This document shows positions 35,200-44,223 of a stretch of DNA of 64,000 nucleotides, piece by piece. Under the pieces are notes generated by a model. It searched no databases, was not told the DNA's origin, and was given only the letters and a program-made list of their open reading frames with translations. Each line of letters starts with the position of its first letter. Position 1 is the first letter of the stretch. A program made the translations under genes and the position numbers. Source of the stretch: Lacrimispora xylanisolvens (GTDB lineage: Bacteria > Bacillota > Clostridia > Lachnospirales > Lachnospiraceae); the NCBI GenBank assembly GCA_017084465.1, contig CP070896.1:496001-560000 (forward strand). Direction: 5' to 3'.

Positions 35200-36240
35200 T
35201 TATTTTAAATATTCTGTCAAAAGCAAAAAAGTATTTAGAATAGCATCCTTATGACTTCTTTCATATCCGTGGGTAGCATATACACCTGGCCCAATCAGCC
35301 CATGTCTCACTTCATGTCCAGCTGTCAATGCAGAATCAACATCAGAAGCATAATGGGGATAAATATCAACGGCATAATCCACATTACCATTCTGAGCCGC
35401 TTCGATCAATCCGGTTACTATATCATAATGGTATGGGCCGACACTATCCTTAGCACATATTGACACCTGATACTCTGTGCAGGTTAATCCCTCGCCGACA
35501 CAACCTAAATCTACGGAGATTATATCTGTAACATCCGAAGGAATGGAGCCGGATCCGCCATGCCCTACCTCCTCAAATACAGTGAAATATATATATACTT
35601 TACGAGGAAGCTTAATATTTTCTTCTTTTACGTATTTGGCAAAACCAAGTAAAATTCCAACACTAACTTTGTCATCTAAAAATCTGCTTTTTAGATAACC
35701 ACTTTCCGTTAATACCGTACGAGGATCAAAGCAGACAATATCACCAACACGTATGTCAAGTAAATGAACATCTTCTTTAGAATTCACCTTTTCATCAACA
35801 ACAACTTCCATTGTATCAAATTCACGTGCTGTAGATCGGTATTTATTATTCACATGTACCGAAGCATTTTTCATCTGCATGGTTCCGCTATATATCTTAC
35901 CCGAACGTGTATAAATTTTACAGTTCTCAGTTTCCGTATTATTTGGTTCAAGACCTCCAAGAGGAGTTAATATAAGACGTCCTGAGTCTGTGATCTGAGA
36001 TATCATTCCGCCTAAAGTGTCAACATGAGCTTCTAAACATAAAGCATCTTTTGAATATGCGTCTTCTCCCATTTCACAGAGTATTCCACCCTTAACGGTT
36101 TGTTTTGGTGAATACCCTAAACTTTTATATTCTCTCATTACATATTCTGCAACATTTTTTGTAAATCCGGTAGGACTATCTATGGAAAGAATCTTCTGCG
36201 TCTGATCTAATATATAATCCAAATATCCTGGCTTATTCAT
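35200..36240 (-). CDS. M42-family metallopeptidase (glutamyl/endo-glucanase-type aminopeptidase)
   Basis: The protein (about 346 residues from the ATG at 36238-36240, or 355 from 36267) has the M42 metal ligands: His in EAHVDTLGG, Asp in FLDDKVSV, the Glu pair in FEEVGHGGS, Asp in VDLGCVG, and His in HGYERSH. Members are cobalt- or zinc-dependent aminopeptidases that process peptides in the cytosol. I prefer the second Met because GAGAGAA precedes it. It lies between a terminator and the rplT operon and is not in an operon with the ribosomal genes. Confidence 0.88.
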   Translation of the reverse strand: MNKPGYLDYILDQTQKILSIDSPTGFTKNVAEYVMREYKSLGYSPKQTVKGGILCEMGEDAYSKDALCLEAHVDTLGGMISQITDSGRLILTPLGGLEPNNTETENCKIYTRSGKIYSGTMQMKNASVHVNNKYRSTAREFDTMEVVVDEKVNSKEDVHLLDIRVGDIVCFDPRTVLTESGYLKSRFLDDKVSVGILLGFAKYVKEENIKLPRKVYIYFTVFEEVGHGGSGSIPSDVTDIISVDLGCVGEGLTCTEYQVSICAKDSVGPYHYDIVTGLIEAAQNGNVDYAVDIYPHYASDVDSALTAGHEVRHGLIGPGVYATHGYERSHKDAILNTFLLLTEYLK

Positions 36241-36371
36241 TTCTAATTTCTCTCTTTTCGTAATCATATTATTATAAGGCGGCTTGTGCTGCCTCCAGAT
36301 GTATGCACGTCTGCTCTCGCATGGATATTTATTTACATAAATAAGAATTCCAGAAGAATTTCCTATTATAT

Positions 36372-36397
36372 AAAAAACCCCGTAAACACGAGGTTTC
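36372..36397 (-). terminator. Terminator of the infC-rpmI-rplT operon
   Basis: On the minus strand AAACCTCG pairs with CGGGGTTT, followed by a T-run, 20 bases after the rplT stop. The gap 36241-36415 holds nothing else. Confidence 0.75.
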
Positions 36398-36415
36398 CGA
36401 GGTTTATATATGCGA

Positions 36416-36772
36416 TTAAGCTACTTTAGATTTTGCAAGCTCAGCTAATTTTGCGAAGCCTTCTGCATCATTAACAGCCATGTCAGCTAATACTTTTCTG
36501 TTTAAATCAACACCAGCTAACTTTAATCCATGCATAAATACGCTGTAGGATACGCCGTTAATACGTGCTGCTGCATTGATACGAGCAATCCATAACTGTC
36601 TGAACTGTCTCTTTCTTTCTTTTCTGCCTGCATAAGAACTTGTTAAAGCTCTCATTACGGACTGCTTTGCTACTCTATACTGTTTGGAACGAGCGCCTCT
36701 ATAGCCTTTAGCCATTTTTAACACTCTGTTATGTCTTTTCTTAGCGTTCATACCGCCTTTAATTCTTGCCAT
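36416..36772 (-). CDS. rplT: 50S ribosomal protein L20
   Basis: The 118-residue, very basic protein matches L20 along its length ([19 protein letters not shown], then [14 protein letters not shown]). It binds 23S rRNA early in assembly and, in Firmicutes, represses its own operon by binding the leader upstream of infC. It follows rpmI by 29 bases with a good ribosome site. Confidence 0.97.
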   Translation of the reverse strand: MARIKGGMNAKKRHNRVLKMAKGYRGARSKQYRVAKQSVMRALTSSYAGRKERKRQFRQLWIARINAAARINGVSYSVFMHGLKLAGVDLNRKVLADMAVNDAEGFAKLAELAKSKVA

Positions 36773-36801
36773 CGGTCTTTCCTCCTTCTCAACTTAGAAT
36801 T

Positions 36802-36999
36802 CTATAAATATGGTAAAATCTTTTTCATTACTTTTGCATTGGTTGCATCAGTAACAATATCTTTTCTAAGATTTCTTTTTCTCTTAGTAGATTTCTTAGT
36901 TAAGATGTGAGATTTGTAAGCTTTATTTCTTACAAGCTTTCCTGTACCTGTAACTTTGAAACGTTTTGCAGCTGATTTGCTTGTTTTTAATTTAGGCAT
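36802..36999 (-). CDS. rpmI: 50S ribosomal protein L35
   Basis: A 65-residue basic protein with the L35 pattern [20 protein letters not shown] at the start. It sits between infC and rplT as in most Firmicutes. Confidence 0.97.
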   Translation of the reverse strand: MPKLKTSKSAAKRFKVTGTGKLVRNKAYKSHILTKKSTKRKRNLRKDIVTDATNAKVMKKILPYL

Positions 37000-37026
37000 T
37001 GTATTTTCCTCCTTGATAATGTTCTT

Positions 37027-37533
37027 TTAGCGTTTTGGGGTTAAAAACATAACCATGCTTCTTCCTTCCACTTTCGATGGTTTGTCAATTGTGGCGATAT
37101 CGGACAATTTCTCAGCGAAATCCTCTAAAATATATCTGGACTTTGACATATGCGCCATCTCACGACCTCTGAAACGTAAGGTTACCTTAACTTTATCTCC
37201 TTTTTCGAGGAACTTCCTTGCGGCGCCCATCTTTGTATTCAAATCATTAGTGTCAATGTTGGGAGATAAGCGAACTTCTTTTATTTCGATTACCTTCTGT
37301 TTCTTTTTAGCTTCTTTTTCTTTTCTTGCAAGCTCATAACGATACTTACCGTAATCGATGATCTTGCAAACCGGTGGTTTCGCGGTAGGAGCAATTTTAA
37401 CCAAATCAAGCTCTGCTTCTTTTGCCATCTGCATGGCATCTTTGGTTAACATAACCCCAAGCTTTTCTCCGTTTTCACCAATCAACAGAATTTCTTTATC
37501 TCTGATCTGTTCATTAATCATTAAATCGCTAAT
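37027..37533 (-). CDS. infC: Translation initiation factor IF-3, AUU start
   Basis: The protein prevents premature 50S joining and checks the start codon. The N- and C-terminal IF3 domains are present (MINEQIRDKEILLIGENGEK and the MSKSRYILEDFAEKL segment). I choose the AUU at 37531-37533: GGAGGTG lies seven bases before it, and the rare AUU start of infC is known from Escherichia coli and Bacillus. The next in-frame ATG (37519-37521) lacks a site at proper distance. This gives 168 residues, with M-S-D-L-M at the start. The rare start allows IF3 to limit its own synthesis. Confidence 0.93.
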   Translation of the reverse strand: MSDLMINEQIRDKEILLIGENGEKLGVMLTKDAMQMAKEAELDLVKIAPTAKPPVCKIIDYGKYRYELARKEKEAKKKQKVIEIKEVRLSPNIDTNDLNTKMGAARKFLEKGDKVKVTLRFRGREMAHMSKSRYILEDFAEKLSDIATIDKPSKVEGRSMVMFLTPKR

Positions 37534-37742
37534 TGTCGTGCACCTCCATTATATTGTGTGTATTGGTCGGAATTACATTGCTGCCTTTAGGCATAAAAAA
37601 AAGTAGATAGACAAACGCTATCCACCACCAAAGTCTCTACACAGTACACCTATGTATCAAAGGCTATGAACCAGGGACACTTACTCGTGCCGTGGTGAGG
37701 CGGATACCTACTTTCCTGTCTGTTGCTTCCACAACTTTTATT
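37534..37742 (-). promoter_or_regulatory. L20-type ribosomal protein leader of the infC operon
   Basis: The long leader before infC, in the position and gene context of the Firmicute L20 leader, is rich in stems and ends in an intrinsic terminator. L20 binding is known to promote termination in Bacillus. I recognise it by context and by the attenuator; a covariance-model match is not available to me. Confidence 0.7.
37594..37625 (-). terminator. Attenuator terminator in the infC leader
   Basis: On the minus strand GTGGATAG pairs with CTATCTAC, followed by eight T. It lies 61 bases before the infC start. Confidence 0.75.
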
Positions 37743-37771
37743 ATAATACTACACTATTTGTGATATGTCAA
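37743..37771 (-). promoter_or_regulatory. Promoter of the infC operon
   Basis: On the minus strand TTGACA (37766-37771) and TATTAT (37743-37748), 17 bases apart. Confidence 0.7.
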
Positions 37772-37929
37772 TGTTTTTTCATTTTAATTTATATCAGAAT
37801 AGATGCTGCCTGTCTGTCCCCTTTTTATTTACATATACTGTAAAATGCCAGTTGCGAATCAATGAAATCAGAGATACAATTTAGTTACAAAAAGTAAAAC
37901 TGTAAAACTGCCCCGGGAGGTATTTTATT

Positions 37930-38343
37930 ATGTGGTTTGTTTTCGCACTGCTCTCTTCTATCTTTGCTGCATTAACTTCCATTCTGGCTAAGCTGGGAAT
38001 GGAAGGAGTTAACTCCAATCTTGCCACTGCAATACGCACTATTGTCGTGGTTCTTCTGGCGTGGTTCATTGTCTTTATAACAGGCTCCCAGGATGGAATC
38101 CGCCAGATCAGTTCAAAAGGCTGGATTTTTCTGATTCTTTCCGGATGCGCTACCGGGATTTCCTGGCTCTGCTATTACAGGGCACTGCAGCTGGGAGAAG
38201 TATCAAGAGTTGTTCCCGTGGATAAGTTCAGCATTGTTTTCACAATCATTCTGGCTTTTCTCATCCTCCACGAACAGATTGTATGGAAAAAGCTGATTGG
38301 CATCCTGCTGATTACAGCCGGCACATTTTTTATGATATTATAA
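37930..38343 (+). CDS. EamA-family (DMT) membrane protein
   Basis: The 137-residue protein is one EamA half-unit with four or five membrane helices (starting MWFVFALLSSIFAALTSILA). The usual conserved residues RTIVVVLLAW and SWLCYYRALQLG are present. Single-unit EamA proteins work as dimers and export small metabolites; the substrate is unknown. It has its own terminator. Confidence 0.85.
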   Translation: MWFVFALLSSIFAALTSILAKLGMEGVNSNLATAIRTIVVVLLAWFIVFITGSQDGIRQISSKGWIFLILSGCATGISWLCYYRALQLGEVSRVVPVDKFSIVFTIILAFLILHEQIVWKKLIGILLITAGTFFMIL

Positions 38344-38355
38344 TTAATATAGAAG

Positions 38356-38405
38356 AAAGACAAAGACCTGCCATATTCCTGTCAGCCTGTCTTTGTCTTT
38401 TTTAC
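38356..38405. terminator. Bidirectional terminator
   Basis: AAAGACAAAGAC pairs with GTCTTTGTCTTT around 21 bases, followed by T on plus and preceded by A-rich sequence. It serves the EamA and DUF1540 genes. Confidence 0.8.
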
Positions 38406-38407
38406 TC

Positions 38408-38722
38408 TTATCTTGTCTTAAATGTAGCGCATTCCGTATGCTCTGAAGATCTGGCGCCATCACCTGCGATGCCAATATGCTCGGCAGAACAATGACGTCC
38501 TTCATTGTACACACAGTTAACTGCTTCACAGTCCACTTCCAGTCTGCTCTCCGGAGTTTTGAATAAGTTGTGGAAAGAACCGTCTCTGTTCTCATCAAAG
38601 CTGCCACAGCAGGTATCAACGGTATCCTTGGCCTGAGAACCTTCCACGATAATTGCAGATTTGCAGCAGTAATTATCAGAATTATGCAGGCAACTGGTTA
38701 CATTACAGTCCAATTTTGTCAT
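38408..38722 (-). CDS. DUF1540-type double-domain protein
   Basis: The 104-residue protein has two copies of the Cys-rich DUF1540 module: CNVTSCLHNSDNYCC near the start and CEAVNCVYNEGRHC later. Such proteins are widespread in spore-forming Firmicutes and are of unknown function. The paired cysteines suggest metal binding. It has its own promoter region downstream of thrS. Confidence 0.85.
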   Translation of the reverse strand: MTKLDCNVTSCLHNSDNYCCKSAIIVEGSQAKDTVDTCCGSFDENRDGSFHNLFKTPESRLEVDCEAVNCVYNEGRHCSAEHIGIAGDGARSSEHTECATFKTR

Positions 38723-38833
38723 ATTTATTTCCTCCTGGAATTCTTATTGAGATTTTCTTTCAGGAGGTATTATGCACTGTGGGAGAGGAAAATATTCTCA
38801 AAGATATTTCCTCTCCCACAGAATGGTACATGA

Positions 38834-40795
38834 TTACTTGGATTCTTCTGTTACATTGATTTTCTTAATTTCTTTTGTACGGATCTCCTTGCAGATATCG
38901 TCAATAAAGTCTGCAATCGGACGCTGTCCTTCGTCTCCGTTAAAGCGACTGCGGACAGAAACAACACCGTCTTCCTCTTCTTTTTGTCCCACCACCAGCA
39001 TATACGGCAGTTTGGAAAGGCGTGCTTCGCGGATCTTATAGCCGATTTTTTCAGAACGCTCATCTACTGTGGCAAGAATTCCGTTTGCTTTCAGCTGATC
39101 AGCCACTTTTGCTGCATACTCATGATACTTCTCGGAAATAGGAAGTACACGAACCTGCTCCGGACATAACCAGGTTGGGAACGCACCTTCGTACTTTTCA
39201 ATCAGCCATGCAAGAGTTCTTTCATAGCAGCCAATGGAAGTTCTGTGAATAATATAAGGACGTTTCTTTGTTCCATCTTTATCTACGAAGCTCATATCGA
39301 AACGCTCTGCCAGGAACATATCCAGCTGAATAGTAATCATCGTATCTTCCTTGCCATATACATTCTTCGCCTGGATATCCAGCTTCGGACCATAGAACGC
39401 TGCTTCTCCCACTGCTTCTGTATACTGGATTCCAATGTGATCCAGAATCTTACGCATCATATCCTGTACTTCATCCCACATCTCAGGAGTTCCAAGATAG
39501 TGGCTGGCATTGTCAGGATCCCACTTGGACATACGGTAAGTTACATCACCTTCCAGACCAAGAGTTGTTAAGCAGTATTTTGCAAGATCCACACAGCCTT
39601 TAAATTCATCTTCAATCTGGTCAGGACGAACGATTAAATGGCCCTCGGAAATAGTAAACTGACGAACACGTGTCAGACCGTGCATTTCTCCGGAATCTTC
39701 ATTTCTAAACAGTGTGGATGTTTCACCATATCTGCATGGAAGATCGCGGTAAGATTTCTGGCTCTGTTTATATACATAATACTGGAACGGACATGTCATG
39801 GGACGAAGAGCAAATACCTCATCATCCTTTTCCTCATCACCAAGAACGAACATTCCTTCTTTGTAATGATCCCAGTGATCAGAAATAATATATAAATCAC
39901 GCTTTGCCATAAGAGGTGTCTTGGTTCTCATGTAACCACGTCTTTCCTCTTCATCTTCAATCCATCTTTGCATTGTCTGGATGATTTTGGCACCCTTTGG
40001 CATTAAAAGAGGAAGGCCCTGGCCGATTACATCTACCGTAGCAAATAATTCCATGTCACGGCCAAGCTTGTTATGATCGCGGTTTTTGATATTTGCTAAA
40101 TATTCCAGATATTCGTTTAATTCGTCTTTCTTTGAGAAAGCTGTTCCGTAAATACGGGCAAGCATGGCGTTCTTCTCGCTTCCTCTCCAGTAAGCACCAG
40201 AGGATGAAGTCAGTTTAAATGCTTTAATGGACTTTGTGCTCATCAGATGAGGGCCTGCGCAAAGATCGGTAAAATCTCCCTGCTTATAAAACGAGATCTC
40301 CTCTCCTTCCGGAAGATCTAAAATCAGCTCTACTTTGTATGGCTCACCCTTTTCTTCCATAAATTTAACTGCTTCTTCTCTTGGAAGGGTAAAACGCTCA
40401 ATGGCTGCTCCTTCTTTGATGATCTTTTTCATCTCTGCTTCGATTTTATCTAAATCTTCTCTGGAGAAAGAAGGATTTTCAAAATCATAGTAAAATCCGT
40501 TCTCGATGGAAGGTCCGATTGCAAGTTTGGCCTGAGGATAAAGTCTCTTCACTGCCTGAGCCAGAATATGGCTGGTTGTATGACGGTAAGCTGCAAGACC
40601 TGCAGGATCACTGACTGTTAAAATGCTTAAACTGCAATCCTTATCCACGGTAGTCCTTAAATCAACAACCTCTCCATCTATCTCGCCTGCACAGGCATTT
40701 CTTGCCAGTCCTTCGCTGATATCGGAAGCGATATCAATGACTGACATTGCATGATCATACTCTTTGACTGAACCATCTTTTAACGTAATCTTCAT
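38834..40795 (-). CDS. thrS: Threonyl-tRNA synthetase
   Basis: The protein (653 residues from the ATG at 40793-40795, behind AGGAG) charges tRNA-Thr with threonine. It has a TGS domain (MKITLKDGSVKEYDHAM), the editing domain with HTTSHILAQAVK near residue 80, the class II catalytic core, and an anticodon-binding end (VADQLKANGILATVDER). The catalytic motif around ALRPMTCPFQ and the zinc-binding Cys and His are present. The longer ORF begins upstream without a ribosome site. It is controlled by the T-box leader upstream. Confidence 0.96.
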   Translation of the reverse strand: MKITLKDGSVKEYDHAMSVIDIASDISEGLARNACAGEIDGEVVDLRTTVDKDCSLSILTVSDPAGLAAYRHTTSHILAQAVKRLYPQAKLAIGPSIENGFYYDFENPSFSREDLDKIEAEMKKIIKEGAAIERFTLPREEAVKFMEEKGEPYKVELILDLPEGEEISFYKQGDFTDLCAGPHLMSTKSIKAFKLTSSSGAYWRGSEKNAMLARIYGTAFSKKDELNEYLEYLANIKNRDHNKLGRDMELFATVDVIGQGLPLLMPKGAKIIQTMQRWIEDEEERRGYMRTKTPLMAKRDLYIISDHWDHYKEGMFVLGDEEKDDEVFALRPMTCPFQYYVYKQSQKSYRDLPCRYGETSTLFRNEDSGEMHGLTRVRQFTISEGHLIVRPDQIEDEFKGCVDLAKYCLTTLGLEGDVTYRMSKWDPDNASHYLGTPEMWDEVQDMMRKILDHIGIQYTEAVGEAAFYGPKLDIQAKNVYGKEDTMITIQLDMFLAERFDMSFVDKDGTKKRPYIIHRTSIGCYERTLAWLIEKYEGAFPTWLCPEQVRVLPISEKYHEYAAKVADQLKANGILATVDERSEKIGYKIREARLSKLPYMLVVGQKEEEDGVVSVRSRFNGDEGQRPIADFIDDICKEIRTKEIKKINVTEESK

Positions 40796-40837
40796 TGTTC
40801 TAATCTCCTTTTCCAATTTTTGAAATCATGGATCAAA

Positions 40838-41105
40838 TAAAAAAAGCCCCTTTCCATATGTTTCCATACAGAAAGGGACGATTCTAACATAATAAATCGC
40901 GGTTCCACCCTACTTGAAAGAATGATTCACTCATTCAAACCACTTATAATGATGATAACGGAATCACCGTTCCCGATTAAGGGACGCTCCAAGCTGGTCT
41001 TCTCCTGATATTCCCGCAAGGCACTTTCACCGTATGTGCCTCTCTCTGAGCTCTCATGTCAGGATACTGGTCTTGTCACCGCTTTATCTTATTTGCATTT
41101 CTATG
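40838..41105 (-). promoter_or_regulatory. T-box leader of thrS
   Basis: The leader shows the conserved T-box AGGGTGGAACCGCG (minus strand, 40898-40911) followed by an intrinsic terminator (stem around 40846-40879, with a T-run at 40838-40845). A stem I specifier ACC, for threonine, is likely at 40996-40998, in a GAAGACCAGC context. Uncharged tRNA-Thr would stabilise the antiterminator and allow thrS transcription. Confidence 0.9.
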
Positions 41106-41110
41106 CCTAA

Positions 41111-41138
41111 ATTATAGCACTCAAAAACGTTTTGTCAA
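41111..41138 (-). promoter_or_regulatory. Promoter of thrS
   Basis: On the minus strand TTGACA (41133-41138) and TATAAT (41111-41116), 16 bases apart, precede the T-box. Confidence 0.8.
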
Positions 41139-41156
41139 GCGTCATAAAATATTTTC

Positions 41157-42067
41157 TTACAAAAGGAGAAGAAGTGCTGCCGTAATTGCCACAATACTGG
41201 TTACTATGGACAGGGAATTAATGGCGCTCGCCATTTCAATATCGCCTTTCAGTTCTGCTGTGAATGCAGGCGCTACTGACGCGACCGGTCCAAGGGTAAC
41301 GATAGCAAGAGTCTGACGAACCTCCAGACTAAAGGGTGCCAGATAATAAAAACCGACTGACATTACAATCGCTATGGCATATCTCATGAGAAGTATCTGA
41401 ATGATTTTCTTTATTTTCTCCTTATCCATGCGGATTTCAAATCCAATTCCAAGCATCAGAAGAGCCAGAAATGCATTGGCAGCTCCCGCTGTGTCAGCAA
41501 AACTGATTATTATACCCGGAAGCCGGATTGAAAGGATACTTAATACAGTCATGATTACATAAGCATCAAAAGGAATGGAAGAAAAAAGTTTTTAACCATC
41601 CTCATAACAGTTGGTTTCTCTTCACCTCCTGCGACCATGCTGGCAAGGGAATAGGTCATCCCCGTACACATCACGGAATTTCCCGCATCAAAGAGGCTTG
41701 TCGCCGCAAAGCCTACAGGGCTTAAAAAGCTTTGTACAAAGGGCATGGTAAAATTACCCACATTATAGCCGGACATATTGAGCATGGCAAATGCTTTACT
41801 GTCTCCGGATCGGGAAATATTGGTTATATAACCGATGCCTATTGTTACAAAATTGCATAGAATTCCGATGACACACATGGCAAGAAGGGAACGCTCCATG
41901 GTGATTTTACTGAAATTAGAAACGATAGCTGCCGGAAGGGTTATTTTAATCACAATTCTGGAAATAAGCTGAAAATCTTTTGCCTGAAAAAAGCCTGCCC
42001 GTTTCAGTAAATAGCCCATTATAATAATCGCCACAAAGGCTACCGCCCTCATTAGTACTGCCGTCAT
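41157..42067 (-). CDS. AEC-family transporter, split by a frameshift
   Basis: Two frames join into one protein of about 303 residues with about 10 membrane helices. The first (ending at 41555) starts at ATG 42065-42067 (MTAVLMRAVAFVAIIIMGYL). The second begins after the A6 run 41582-41587; adding or removing one base restores SSIPFDAYVIMTVLSILSI. AEC proteins export or take up organic anions or, in plants, auxin; here the substrate is unknown. It lies between thrS and ilvE and is probably separate from both. Confidence 0.85.
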
Positions 42068-42137
42068 AAATACTCCTTTTGTCTCTACGCAAAACTGCCG
42101 GCGGTGCTTAGAAGCCCCGCCGGACAATCATTTTTTA

Positions 42138-43209
42138 TTATTTTACCTCTACGCTCCAGCCTTCTGGTCCTGTTAACCTGCCAAGCTGTATACCAGTAAT
42201 GGTATCGTAGCATTTCTGGGTGAGTTCTCCGATCTTTCCTCCCCCCGATTGACATTCTCTCATCTTCCAGGCGCAGCTCGCCAACAGGTGAAACAACTGC
42301 CGCCGTACCGGTTCCAAAGCACTCTTCCATCTCTCCGGATCTGGCTGCTGCCACGATTTCGTCTACTGAAATCTTCCGTTCTTCAACCTTAATTCCCCAT
42401 TCTCTGCACAGAGATAAAACAGAATCTCTTGTAACTCCGGGAAGAATGCTACCATTAAGCTCCGGGGTAATAACAACGCCGTTGATTTTGAAGAAAATAT
42501 TCATGGCGCCCACTTCTTCAATGTATTTGCGATGTACACCGTCAAGCCACAGTACCTGGGAGTATCCTTCCTCATGGGCCTTCACCTGTGCAGCCAGGGA
42601 AGCAACATAGTTTCCGCCGGTCTTTGCTTCACCGATTCCGCCTTTTACCGCTCTTACATAATCATCCTCAATCCAGATCTTAACCGGATTCAGTCCACTG
42701 GCGTAATAAGCACCTACCGGAGACAGAATAATCATGAACTTATAAGTATGAGATGGTCTCACTCCAAGAAACGGATCAGTGGCAATCACAAAAGGTCTGA
42801 TATAAAGAGAAGTTCCAGGCTTTGTGGGAATCCAGTCCTGATCTACGCTTACAACTGTCTTAAGCGCCTCTAAAAAGAGTTCTTCCGGAATCTCTGGAAT
42901 GCAGAGTCTGTCATTGCTTCTGTTTGCCCTCTCAATATTCTTGTCAGGACGGAACAACAGGATCTTTCCCTCTTCCGTTTTATACGCCTTTAATCCTTCA
43001 AACATCTCCTGACCGTAATGGAATACCATGGAGGAGGGCTCCAGTTCCAGCTTGTGGTAAGGCACAACTCTTGGATCGTGCCAGCCTTTTCCTTCCTCAT
43101 AATCCACCTCAAACATATGATCCGTAAATATGGTACCAAATGTCAAAGGATTTTCTTTGCCTGGTTTTTCTTTCGGGCAAGCGGTTCTCTCAATTCTTAT
43201 AGTCTGCAT
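42138..43209 (-). CDS. ilvE: Branched-chain amino acid aminotransferase, frameshift near the C-terminus
   Basis: The protein transfers amino groups between branched-chain amino acids and 2-oxoglutarate with pyridoxal phosphate. Motifs include FEGLKAYKTEEGKILLFRP, the Lys-bearing GGNYVASLAAQVKAHEEGY segment, and ECFGTGTAAVVSPVG. The C6 run 42241-42246 (G6 in the gene) shifts the last 35 residues; in the corrected frame they read GGGKIGELTQKCYDTITGIQ and end at 42138. The start is ATG 43207-43209, behind AAGGAAGAG. About 356 residues. Together with the other biosynthetic evidence it marks a prototroph. Confidence 0.9.
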
Positions 43210-43310
43210 GTTATACTCTTCCTTTCCCATACCGGCATATCGTCAGCTTTTATAATTTGTTTATCATTATCTTCCAAAAGCCCGCTGATGTCAAGATTTT
43301 TCAGCCTGTT

Positions 43311-44222
43311 TTAGTCTGCCGAAATGGAATCAAATCCATAACTTCTGGTTATATAACGGGGGAATTCCATTCTTACCGTCTTCATAGGGTTCACAGTCTG
43401 GCAGATCACCAGGTCTCCCGCCATGGTCAGAAGCATTCCGGCATCCTTATCATCAAGGCCGATCTTTTCTTTCAGGAAGCCATACATCTGTCTGACCGCT
43501 TTTCTCCATGCAGCCTCAACGTCTTCCGCTGAAGCAATGGTAATCAGCTTTTCACTGGTTTCAATCATAGGATACGGAACGCAATTTTTGTTTTTCACAA
43601 CATCAACCCGCAGAACTGCTTTTCCTTCTATCTCCAGACCGCAGTCCTCCACCTCACCGTCACCCATAATAGCGTGAAAATCGCCCAGGGATAAAAGAGC
43701 TCCCTCTGTAAAAACCGGAAGGTAAAGAGTGACTCCCTTTCTGATCTGTGTACAGTCCATATTGCCGCCATGATCCATGGGAGTAATGGTGGAGACGTCG
43801 TCTCCGCCCGGAGCCACACCAATCACTCCGATCATTGGTGTTATGGGCAGTTTCAGCTGCTCACTGTAATGGGCAAATCCGTCTGTTACAGGAATCCGCT
43901 TTAATATTTTTTGTGGAAAAAATTCTTTTTCACTGCCGCTTCCCGGTCCCAGCATAACAACTCCCACAGGTCCCAGCACGATATCCAGAATATCAATCTT
44001 TAACATGTCTCCAGGCATGGCACCTTCAATAAAAAGTGGTCCTGTTGCCGGATTCCCAGGCTTACGGATTACATTTTCAAAGTTTGCTTCATCTGGAAGG
44101 AACTGATTGGTAAAACAGTCATATGTCTCAAATGTAACTGTCTCTCCTGCCCTGATTTGTCCGCAGGGAGGATTGTCTTTTGACAGTATGTGGGTAATAT
44201 AATTTCTGGTTATAGTTTTCAT
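43311..44222 (-). CDS. Acetamidase/formamidase-family protein
   Basis: The 303-residue protein has the AmdA/FmdA pattern (GPLFIEGAMPGDMLKIDI, then MDHGGNMDCTQIRKG and LGDFHAIMGDGEVEDCG). It probably hydrolyses short amides such as formamide to ammonia and the acid in the cytosol. The start overlaps nothing and lies just after the MATE gene stop on the same strand. The pair may be an operon for nitrogen or drug handling, although the true substrates are unknown. Confidence 0.9.
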   Translation of the reverse strand: MKTITRNYITHILSKDNPPCGQIRAGETVTFETYDCFTNQFLPDEANFENVIRKPGNPATGPLFIEGAMPGDMLKIDILDIVLGPVGVVMLGPGSGSEKEFFPQKILKRIPVTDGFAHYSEQLKLPITPMIGVIGVAPGGDDVSTITPMDHGGNMDCTQIRKGVTLYLPVFTEGALLSLGDFHAIMGDGEVEDCGLEIEGKAVLRVDVVKNKNCVPYPMIETSEKLITIASAEDVEAAWRKAVRQMYGFLKEKIGLDDKDAGMLLTMAGDLVICQTVNPMKTVRMEFPRYITRSYGFDSISAD

Positions 44223-44223
44223 C

